Origin: an uncultured Collinsella sp.
Lineage (GTDB): Bacteria > Actinomycetota > Coriobacteriia > Coriobacteriales > Coriobacteriaceae
Assembly (NCBI GenBank): GCA_900549345.1
Contig: UROC01000081.1
Span: 1 to 7,801, forward strand
DNA: 7,801 nt
Direction of reading: 5' to 3'
Shown here: positions 1 through 5,666 of the stretch, one piece after another
Layout: each line of letters opens with the position of its first letter
How positions within the stretch are numbered: the first letter of the stretch is position 1
Position numbers and translations under genes: made by a program
Notes under the pieces: generated by a model
Seen by the model: the letters and a program-made list of their open reading frames with translations, nothing else
What the model was told of the DNA's origin: nothing
Database searches by the model: none

Positions 1-22
1 TCAAATCTTCTAACGCCCACCA
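1..22 (+). tRNA. 3' end of a tRNA gene (identity not visible)
   Basis: The first 22 bases fit the last part of a tRNA: the T-loop remainder TCAAAT (1-6), a 5-nt T-stem 3' strand (7-11), a 7-nt acceptor 3' strand AACGCCC (12-18), discriminator A (19) and an encoded CCA (20-22). A strong intrinsic terminator begins 8 nt later, as expected for a tRNA transcription unit. The acceptor strand implies a tRNA beginning GGGCGTT. The anticodon lies outside the window, so the amino acid cannot be assigned. Confidence 0.75.
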
Positions 23-30
23 AATGTTCG

Positions 31-66
31 CAGCTCAGAGGCTTAGCCTCTGAGCTGTTTTGTTTT
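31..66 (+). terminator. Intrinsic terminator after the tRNA
   Basis: A perfect 12-bp stem (31-42 paired with 46-57, CAGCTCAGAGGC against its complement) closes a TTA loop and is followed by TTTTGTTTT (58-66). This is a textbook Rho-independent terminator in the plus direction. It separates the tRNA from the nrd region. Confidence 0.92.
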
Positions 67-102
67 GGTCGCCAAATGGGTCGCCAAATACGTCACCAAA
101 TA
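67..102. repeat. Three tandem 12-bp units (GGTCGCCAAATR)
   Basis: Units at 67-78 (GGTCGCCAAATG), 79-90 (GGTCGCCAAATA) and 91-102 (CGTCACCAAATA) repeat with 12-bp period; the third differs from the second at two bases. The last unit contains CACCAAAT (94-101), identical to bases 18-25 across the tRNA 3' end. One frame reads as a short valine/lysine-rich tail that ends at a TGA near 124, but a stop inside the terminator loop closes that frame upstream, so no intact gene is present. This could be a relic of integration at the tRNA or simply a small direct repeat. Confidence 0.7.
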
Positions 103-441
103 TCGAGTTTTAATATCGAGTTTTTGATCTTCCGGGATGCTTCTCAGTAGTCATCCTAGGAAACTCTCATCTTCTCCGTTTGCATACACATATCTTTCAA
201 GGATTCGTGCCGCGGTTGCATGAGGCTCAGCAAGGCACGACCGCTACATGTTGGTCAAGCATAATCTTTTGGATTCTTTTGGCGTGAGCGGCTTGGTTTT
301 GGTAGGATTTGTCAGCGGCTTGACTAAGGGGGTTTTATAACTGCCATGCAGGTAGCCGTGTTGGTAACGTTTTACCGACTTGCCAAGAACCCCTCATAAT
401 TAATGCGTCTGCAAAATGACCAATTGCTTTGACCTGCTGAA
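103..441. other. Gene-free stretch with several inverted repeats
   Basis: No credible coding region is visible on either strand. The stretch has at least three potential hairpins: 130-162 (TTCC and GGATG pairing with CATCC and GGAA), 206-239 (CGTGCC with GGCACG enclosing TTGC with GCAA), and 329-393 (GGGGTT with AACCCC, enclosing an 8-bp stem 360-367 with 372-379 and loop CGTT). The 5-nt GCGGT at 212-216 could alternatively pair with ACCGC at 240-244. AGCGGCTTG occurs twice (287-295, 314-322). No T-tract follows these stems, so they are not obvious terminators. Confidence 0.5.
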
Positions 442-457
442 ACACTATATGTTGTGT
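442..457 (+). promoter_or_regulatory. NrdR box 1 upstream of nrdD
   Basis: ACACTATATGTTGTGT matches the consensus recognised by the repressor NrdR (ACACWATATATWGTGT, recalled from the literature) at 15 of 16 positions and has the expected dyad symmetry. NrdR senses ATP/dATP balance and represses ribonucleotide reductase operons. Position just upstream of the -35 element of the nrdD promoter fits that role. nrdR itself is not in the window. Confidence 0.8.
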
Positions 458-487
458 TTGACCTAAAAAAAGAATACAGGATATAGA
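458..487 (+). promoter_or_regulatory. nrdD promoter (-35 TTGACC, -10 TATAGA)
   Basis: TTGACC at 458-463 and TATAGA at 482-487 are separated by 18 bp and lie between and over the two NrdR boxes. The start of transcription would fall near 494, giving an untranslated leader of about 220 nt. A second, weaker candidate uses TTGCTT (424-429) with TATATG (446-451) inside box 1. TTTGACCT occurs at both 428-435 and 457-464. Confidence 0.55.
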
Positions 488-489
488 TG
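474..489 (+). promoter_or_regulatory. Degenerate second NrdR box over the -10 element
   Basis: ATACAGGATATAGATG keeps 10 of 16 consensus positions, including the central ATATAG. It begins 32 bp after box 1, about three helical turns, which is the known tandem arrangement of NrdR sites. It overlaps the -10 hexamer, so occupancy would block RNA polymerase. Taken alone the match is weak; spacing and position carry the call. Confidence 0.55.
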
Positions 490-493
490 CCTC

Positions 494-714
494 TTTGTCG
501 TATGATAGATGGCGGACAGAGAACGAAGACCTTAACTGCCTCTTTTGAACGTGTCCTTGAGCCGCTTGATCGGCTCCTGGGAATGTCCGCATGGAGGCTT
601 ATGGTTTATCGAGAACACAGATTGCGCGACGGCGCCTCAAGACGGGGGCAAGCCCTGCCGGGCATCGTTTGGCTCTGAAACGCAATGAGACTACGACGCG
701 AAAGAGGCAAGAGG
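494..714 (+). promoter_or_regulatory. Long nrdD 5' leader with nested stems
   Basis: Between the predicted transcription start and the nrdD start codon there is no convincing gene, but several stems can form: GCGGACA (512-518) with TGTCCGC (584-590), enclosing GAGCCG (559-564) with CGGCTC (571-576); GAGGC (594-598) with GCCTC (634-638); and GCCC/GGGC (652-663). None of the riboswitch signatures I know, including the cobalamin B12 box, is recognisable. A 63-codon reading frame covers 487-678, but its ATG overlaps the -10 element and lacks a ribosome site. Regulatory function is inferred only from length and pairing. Confidence 0.35.
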
Positions 715-2915
715 ATGAAGATCATCAAGCGCAGCGGCACCGAGGTTGTCTTTGACATCGATAAGATCGTCAATGCGATTCGCGCCGCCAACTTGGAGGT
801 CGAGGAGGGCTCTCGTCTTACCGACCGCCAGGTGGTTTATGCGGCGCAAAACGTCGCCGAGGCATGCGAGAACGCGGGCCACACTGTTTCGGTCGAGGAG
901 ATTCAGGATCTGGTCGAGGACGAGATCATGCGTCTCGACTGCTACGAGGTTGCCCGCCACTACATCATCTATCGCTATGTTCAGAGCCTGAAGCGCCAAA
1001 AGAACACGACCGACGACAAGATTCTGTCGCTCATCGAGTGCAATAACGAAGAGGTCAAGCAGGAGAACTCCAACAAGAACCCGACCGTCAACTCCGTTCA
1101 GCGCGACTATATGGCCGGCGAGATTTCCAAGGACCTGACCCAGCGCGTGCTGCTGCCCCAGGAGATCGTGGATGCCCATAATGAGGGCCTGATCCATTTC
1201 CACGATTCCGACTACTTTGCCCAGCACATGCATAACTGCGATCTGGTGAACCTGGAGGATATGCTCCAGAACGGTACTGTTATCTCGGGTACGCTGATTG
1301 AGAAGCCGCACAGCTTCTCGACGGCCTGCAACATCGCGACACAGATCATCGCCCAGGTTGCATCCTCCCAGTACGGCGGCCAGTCTATCTCGCTGACCCA
1401 TCTCGCCCCCTTTGTTGAGGTGAGGTCGCCCGCGAGCTCGAGGAGCTCGGCGTTTCGGCATCTGCCGAGAAGGTCCGCGAGGTCGTTGAGGACCGTCTGC
1501 GTGACGAGATCCGTCGCGGCGTTCAGACGATTCAGTATCAGGTCGTGACCCTAATGACCACGAATGGCCAGGCGCCGTTCGTGACGGTCTTCATGTATCT
1601 CAACGAGGCTCGCTCGGCGCAGGAGAAGCACGACCTTGCCATGATCGTGGAGGAGACGCTCCGTCAGCGCTATGAGGGCGTTAAGAACGAGGCCGGCGTG
1701 TGGATCACTCCGGCGTTCCCCAAGCTTATCTACGTGCTCGAGGACGATAACGTTTACGAGGATTCCCCGTACTTCTACCTGACTCAGCTGGCTGCGAAGT
1801 GCACTGCCAAGCGCATGGTGCCCGACTACATCTCCGAGAAGAAGATGCGCGAGCTCAAACTGTCGAAGGGCGAGACCGCGGGCAACGGCGACTGCTATAC
1901 CTGCATGGGCTGCCGTAGCTTCCTGACGCCCGACCGCTCCGGTAACGGCTTTAACAATGTTGCCAACGCGCTGAACTATGACCCGACCAAGCCCAAGTAC
2001 TATGGTCGCTTTAACCAGGGTGTTGTGACCATTAACCTGCCCGATGTCGCGCTGAGCTCGCATCAGGACATGGACAAGTTCTGGAAGATCTTCGACGAGC
2101 GCCTTGAGCTGTGCCACCGCGCCCTGCTGTGCCGTCATGAGCGTCTGATGGGTACGCTTTCGGATGCCGCACCGATTCTTTGGCAGTACGGCGCCCTGGC
2201 GCGTCTGAAGAAGGGCGAGACGATCGATAAGCTGCTCGTGGGCGGCTATTCCACCATCAGCCTGGGGTATGCCGGTCTGTATGAGTGCGTCAAGTACATG
2301 ACGGGTCACAGCCACACCGAGAAGGAGGGCACGCCCTTTGCCATGGCGGTTATGCAGCGCATGAACGACAAGTGCGCCGAGTGGAAGGCAGAAAGCGATA
2401 TTGACTTCTCGCTGTACGGGACCCCGCTTGAGTCGACGACCTACAAGTTCGCCAAGTGCCTACAGCGTCGTTTTGGCATCATCCCGGGCGTGACGGACAA
2501 GGGCTACATCACCAACAGCTACCACGTCCACGTGTCCGAGGAGATCGACGCATTCGACAAGCTCAAGTTCGAGGGCATGTTCCAGCAGCTTTCGCCGGGC
2601 GGTGCTATCTCCTACGTTGAGGTTCCCAACATGCAGGACAACCTCAAGGCTGTCATTCGCGTGATGCAGTACATCTACGACAACATCATGTACGCCGAGC
2701 TCAACACCAAGAGCGACTACTGCCAGGTGTGCGGCTACGATGGCGAGATCAAGATTGTTGAGGACGATGGCAAGCTGGTGTGGGAGTGCCCCAACTGCGG
2801 CAACCGAGACCAGGAGAAGATGAACGTCGCTCGTCGTACGTGCGGCTACATCGGTACCCAGTTCTGGAACCAGGGTCGAACCGAGGAGATCCGCGACCGC
2901 GTGCTGCATCTCTAA
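715..2915 (+). pseudogene. nrdD: Anaerobic (class III) ribonucleoside-triphosphate reductase, frameshifted
   Basis: NrdD reduces ribonucleoside triphosphates to deoxy forms under anaerobiosis using a glycyl radical installed by NrdG. The ATG at 715 is preferred because AAAGAGG (701-707) sits 7 nt upstream; ATG 685 has no such site. The first 236 codons hold an N-terminal ATP-cone (about residues 1-95) and the start of the barrel, ending LAPFVEV. After base 1422 the family sequence continues in another frame, from GTC at 1425, without stops to the TAA at 2913. This second part has the MGCRSF active-site cysteine (codon 1911), two zinc-binding pairs CQVC and CPNC (2721-2798), and the radical glycine in RTCGYIG (codon 2844). 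The original frame ends at 1546-1548, so two polypeptides would result. About 732 residues remain; roughly eight conserved ones (SRxKI-type) seem to be missing at the junction. It may be a real recent mutation or an assembly error. Confidence 0.9.
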
Positions 2916-2926
2916 TAACCATCCCA

Positions 2927-3064
2927 GGCTGCCCCGTAGCGAGGCCCCGGACCTTTACTCGCTATTTCGGACAGTCCTGGCTCACGACGGAGGCGCCACT
3001 GGCGCCTCCTGTTCGTGCGGAACTCATATCGAGCAAAGGTCCGGGGCCTCGCTACAGGGCAGCC
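2927..3064. repeat. 138-bp imperfect palindrome after nrdD
   Basis: Two 35-base arms (2927-2961 and 3030-3064) are reverse complements at 33 of 35 positions. Both contain GTAGCGAGGCCCCGGACCTT or its complement. The 68-nt centre holds a second, perfect 9-bp hairpin, GGAGGCGCC (2989-2997), loop ACT, GGCGCCTCC (3001-3009). It starts 11 bp after the nrdD stop. There is no T-tract, so it is not a classical terminator, although a transcript could fold into a very stable stem that blocks exonucleases or polymerase. It has the form of a dispersed intergenic palindromic element, but copy number cannot be judged here. Confidence 0.85.
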
Positions 3065-3161
3065 AAGTTGATGTAGCTGAGATGCAGCGCGCAGTCTGCT
3101 CACTCCTCGAAGTTCTTAGCGGAAATAATTCGAGTTGCAGCTGCGATTTACTTGCGATGGT

Positions 3162-3184
3162 GGTTGAGCCGCAACCCAGTTTTT
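3162..3184 (+). terminator. Possible weak intrinsic terminator in the nrdD-nrdG gap
   Basis: GGTTG (3162-3166) pairs with CAACC (3172-3176) across the loop AGCCG, and TTTTT (3180-3184) follows after three bases. The stem is short and the T-tract slightly displaced, so this is a tentative call. If active it would partly uncouple nrdG from nrdD. Confidence 0.3.
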
Positions 3185-3242
3185 ATTGGACCTCGAACCC
3201 TATGCTCGATGTTCGCTTCGTTCATTGAGTTACCCTTTGCAT

Positions 3243-3326
3243 GAGGCCGGGACATATCGTCCCGCCCGCAGTTTCGCAGGCCGCAGGCCGAGAATGTTTG
3301 AGGACGGGATGATATGTCCCGGCCTC
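3243..3326. repeat. 84-bp inverted repeat just upstream of nrdG
   Basis: A 22-base arm (3243-3264, beginning GAGGCCGGGACATATC) is the reverse complement of 3305-3326, with one difference that would still form a G-U pair in RNA. The 40-nt centre includes GCAGGCC twice in tandem. The right arm ends two bases before the nrdG ribosome site (GGGAG, 3329-3333), so the folded RNA would leave that site at the foot of a long helix. No promoter for nrdG is clear in this gap. Confidence 0.85.
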
Positions 3327-3341
3327 CCGGGAGAGTTACCT

Positions 3342-3923
3342 ATGAACTACGCGAACATTAAGTATTTCGACATTGCTGATGGAGAAGGCGTTCGTACTTC
3401 TCTGTTTGTAAGCGGGTGCCGTCGTGGGTGCAAGAATTGCTTTAACTCTGTTGCGTGGGACTTTGCTGCGGGTGAGCCGTTCGATCGTGCCGTCGAGGAC
3501 AAGATTATCAAGAGTCTCGATCATCCCTTTATCGATGGTCTGACGATTCTGGGCGGCGAGCCCATGGAGCCCGAGAATCAGGCGGGGCTCGTTGAGTTTG
3601 TCGAGCGTGTTCGCGCGGCCTATCCAGTGGGGTCGGGGAAGACCATTTGGTGCTTTACCGGTGACGTGCTCGAGGAGCTTATGCCGGGTGGTCGTCATCA
3701 TACCGAGGTGACGGACCGCATTCTTGCCTGCCTCGACATGTTGGTGGACGGCCCGTTTGTTCAGGACCTGTACGATATCACGCTGCGCTTTAGGGGCTCG
3801 AGCAACCAGCGCGTGATCGATATGAACGCTACGCGCGCCCGTGCTGAGCGCGAGGGCGTTGCGCTTTGTGATGCGGTTGAACTTTGGCGCGATGATCCGG
3901 TCTATTCGACCCATACTATGTAG
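3342..3923 (+). CDS. nrdG: Anaerobic ribonucleotide reductase activating protein
   Basis: NrdG is the cytoplasmic radical-SAM enzyme that abstracts hydrogen from the NrdD glycine and so activates it. The 193-residue product has the family layout: YFDIADGEGVRTSLFVSGC near the N terminus; the 4Fe-4S motif CX3CX2C at C26, C30 and C33; GGEP at 71-74, a SAM-binding feature; and the C-terminal RFRGSSNQRVID stretch. Its length is normal for a small activase. The ATG at 3342 is chosen because GGGAG (3329-3333) lies 8 nt upstream and the N terminus matches the family. The frame is open back to 3186, but that extension runs through the palindrome. The gene is intact although its partner nrdD is broken, so either the nrdD lesion is very recent or it is an artefact. 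Confidence 0.95.
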   Translation: MNYANIKYFDIADGEGVRTSLFVSGCRRGCKNCFNSVAWDFAAGEPFDRAVEDKIIKSLDHPFIDGLTILGGEPMEPENQAGLVEFVERVRAAYPVGSGKTIWCFTGDVLEELMPGGRHHTEVTDRILACLDMLVDGPFVQDLYDITLRFRGSSNQRVIDMNATRARAEREGVALCDAVELWRDDPVYSTHTM

Positions 3924-3946
3924 CTTGTGGTCGATGCCGGAGGGCG

Positions 3947-3955
3947 TGGTACCAT
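3947..3955 (+). promoter_or_regulatory. Possible extended -10 promoter for the folate cluster
   Basis: TGGTACCAT contains TG plus TACCAT, an extended -10 of the TANNNT type, 35 bp before folE. TTGTGG at 3925-3930 could act as a -35 but with a long 19-bp spacer. The 66-bp gap after nrdG is otherwise featureless, so read-through from nrdG is also possible. Confidence 0.35.
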
Positions 3956-3989
3956 AGCGCGAACGTGAAATCGGAAAAGTGAGGCCCAG

Positions 3990-4547
3990 ATGGTCGATCA
4001 GGAAAAAGTCGAGGCCGCCATTAAGCTGTTGCTTGAGGGCATAGGCGAGGATCCAACTCGTGAGGGCCTGCTGGAGACCCCGGCGCGCGTTGCCCGTATG
4101 TATGGCGAGATCGCCGGCGGTGTGGACCAGAGTGCCGAGGAGCACCTGTCCAAAACCTTTGCCGTCGCTTCGAACGATTTGGTTATCGAGCGCGACATCA
4201 CGTTCTACTCGCTGTGCGAACATCATCTGCTGCCGTTTTATGGCAAGGCCGCCATTGGTTATATCCCTAACGGTCGGGTGGCCGGGCTTTCCAAGCTTGC
4301 TCGCACGGTTGAGGTTTATGCCCGCCGTCTGCAGCTGCAGGAGCAGCTGTGTGCGCAGGTTGCCGATGCCCTCATGGAGTATCTCGCTCCCCAGGGAGCG
4401 ATTGTGTTGATGGAGGCCGAGCATATGTGCATGACGATGCGTGGCGTGCAAAAGCCCGGCACCAAGACCGTGACGCTCGCTCGCCGCGGCGTCTTTGAGA
4501 CCGATCCCGCGCTCGAGGAGCGTTTCTTTAGGATGCTGGACCGTTAA
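3990..4547 (+). CDS. folE: GTP cyclohydrolase I
   Basis: FolE opens GTP to give 7,8-dihydroneopterin triphosphate, the first committed step of folate synthesis. The 185-residue protein shows the diagnostic motifs in order: EDPTREGLLETPARVARM (20-37), SLCEHHLLPFYG (74-85), GLSKLARTVEVYARR (99-113) and CMTMRGVQKPGT (147-158). The predicted zinc ligands C76, H79 and C147 keep the same spacing as C110, H113 and C181 of the E. coli enzyme, and H78 matches the catalytic histidine H112. The N terminus is shorter than in E. coli, as in many bacterial homologues. The start at 3990 has GAGG (3981-3984) 5 nt upstream. It is the first gene of the folE-HD-folB cluster. Confidence 0.97.
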   Translation: MVDQEKVEAAIKLLLEGIGEDPTREGLLETPARVARMYGEIAGGVDQSAEEHLSKTFAVASNDLVIERDITFYSLCEHHLLPFYGKAAIGYIPNGRVAGLSKLARTVEVYARRLQLQEQLCAQVADALMEYLAPQGAIVLMEAEHMCMTMRGVQKPGTKTVTLARRGVFETDPALEERFFRMLDR

Positions 4548-4549
4548 CC

Positions 4550-5131
4550 ATGAGAGTCGTCAACGACTTTACATCGAAGACCGATGAGGGGACGTCGCGT
4601 CGCGGCTTTATGGCTTCGGGCCTGGCCCCCTTTGGCGCCATGTCTCGCATTGATTACATTTGTGCCAACGGGCTGTTCCGGCGGCACCTGGGCAACATTG
4701 CACAGTTGGAATCGGGGCGCATCTTCTGCCGCCACGGTATTGACCATCTGCTCGATGTCGCTCGCATTATGTGGATCAAGAATCTCGAGGAGCAGCTCGA
4801 ATTTGACCGCGAGGTCATCTACGCCACGGCACTTCTTCACGATATCGGCAAAGATGAACAGTATGAATCGGGTATATCCCATGATGTTGCAAGCGAACGC
4901 GTCGCTGATGCGATTCTCGGCGGCATGCCCGATGACGTGGCGTTTGAGCCGGCCGATGCCGCAGCCATTAAGACGGCCATTCTGGGCCATCGAAAGCTGC
5001 GCGTGAACAGCCAACCGCTTGAGCGTCTGCTCTATGCAGCCGACAAAGCGTCGCGTGCCTGCTTTGCATGCCCCGCGCGCAACGCTTGCAACTGGAGCGA
5101 TGATAAAAAGAACCTGTCGATTCGCGTGTAG
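4550..5131 (+). CDS. HD-domain phosphohydrolase in the folate cluster
   Basis: This 193-residue protein carries the HD metal-site pattern: H62 in CRHGIDHLLDVARI, H97-D98 in ALLHDIGK, H147 in GHRKL, and D165 in LYAADKASR. HD enzymes usually cleave phosphoester or nucleotide-phosphate bonds in the cytoplasm. The C terminus has a compact cysteine cluster CFACPARNAC (C171, C174, C180) followed by NWSDDKKN, which may bind metal. The start lies 2 nt after the folE stop with only a weak GGA upstream, implying translational coupling. An alternative start is M31 (base 4640), where similarity to HD proteins begins (MSRIDYI). Residues 1-30 contain a twin-arginine-like SRRGFM, but the hydrophobic run after it is short. 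Its place between folE and folB suggests, without proving, removal of phosphates from dihydroneopterin triphosphate. Confidence 0.85.
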   Translation: MRVVNDFTSKTDEGTSRRGFMASGLAPFGAMSRIDYICANGLFRRHLGNIAQLESGRIFCRHGIDHLLDVARIMWIKNLEEQLEFDREVIYATALLHDIGKDEQYESGISHDVASERVADAILGGMPDDVAFEPADAAAIKTAILGHRKLRVNSQPLERLLYAADKASRACFACPARNACNWSDDKKNLSIRV

Positions 5132-5174
5132 TTAGTTTGCGCGGTCGGGGTTCTAAACGAAGGAGACGATCGCG

Positions 5175-5660
5175 TTGAGTAACAAGAAACTGCCCGAGAA
5201 TGCCACCAAGACCGAAGGCGCCGAGCTCGCCCGCCGTGGAAGGGGCGAAATATCCACCGCAACGGCGGTGCCTCACGTGAGCTATGACGATTTGCGCCAT
5301 GCCGATCGTATTGTCATTGACGGCCTGGAGGTTTTTGCCAACCATGGCGTGTATCCCGAGGAGAACGCGCTGGGTCAGAAGTTCATCGTTTCTCTGGTGC
5401 TCTATGCCGACCTGCGCGCGGCGGGGGAGCACGATAACCTGGACGCCTCGATTGACTACGGCTCGGTGTGCCACGATGTCGATGGCTATCTGCGCGAGCA
5501 TACGTTTAAGCTCATCGAGGCGGCAGCCGAGGGGACAGCCCAGATGCTGCTGCGCCGTTATCCCTCGCTGCTTGGTGTGCGCATAAAGCTCGATAAGCCG
5601 TGGGCTCCTGTTGGCCTGCCCCTGGCAAGCTGCGGCGTCGAGATCGAGCGCGTGCGCTAG
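5175..5660 (+). CDS. folB: Dihydroneopterin aldolase
   Basis: FolB cleaves 7,8-dihydroneopterin to 6-hydroxymethyl-dihydropterin and glycolaldehyde in folate synthesis. From residue 44 the 161-residue protein follows the family: DRIVIDGLEVFANHGVYPEE (the E62/E63 region binds the pterin), GQKFIVSL, NLDASIDYGSV, FKLIEAAAEG (E115) and IKLDKPWAP with the likely catalytic K141. The start chosen is TTG at 5175, with AAGGAG (5160-5165) 9 nt upstream. This gives an N-terminal extension of about 43 polar residues beyond the usual start; no in-frame ATG lies closer, and the GTG at 5277 has no good ribosome site. The gene follows the HD gene after 43 bp. folP and folK do not follow. The next gene converges on it with 6 bp between the stop codons. 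Confidence 0.93.
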   Translation: MSNKKLPENATKTEGAELARRGRGEISTATAVPHVSYDDLRHADRIVIDGLEVFANHGVYPEENALGQKFIVSLVLYADLRAAGEHDNLDASIDYGSVCHDVDGYLREHTFKLIEAAAEGTAQMLLRRYPSLLGVRIKLDKPWAPVGLPLASCGVEIERVR

Positions 5661-5666
5661 TCGACG

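Noticed and set aside
67..102. CRISPR array from the tandem 12-bp units
   Set aside because: The units are short and contiguous, with no spacers and no cas genes nearby.
487..678. 63-codon frame in the nrdD leader as a possible leader peptide
   Set aside because: Its ATG overlaps the predicted -10 element, there is no ribosome site, and the composition shows no protein-like pattern.
494..714. Cobalamin riboswitch upstream of a reductase gene
   Set aside because: No B12-box or conserved core is visible, and class III enzymes do not need cobalamin.
1405..1548. Programmed -1 ribosomal frameshifting to join the two nrdD halves
   Set aside because: No X XXY YYZ heptamer is correctly framed in the overlap (CCCCCTTT does not satisfy the second codon), and conserved residues appear to be missing at the junction, which favours a deletion.
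3186..3341. 52-residue N-terminal extension of NrdG
   Set aside because: It runs through the long inverted repeat, has no ribosome site, and the family N terminus begins at the ATG at 3342, which has a good site.
4595..4640. Twin-arginine export signal at the start of the HD protein (SRRGFM)
   Set aside because: The hydrophobic stretch after it is only about 12 residues with no clear cleavage site, and a folate-cluster enzyme is expected in the cytoplasm; the true start may even be M31.
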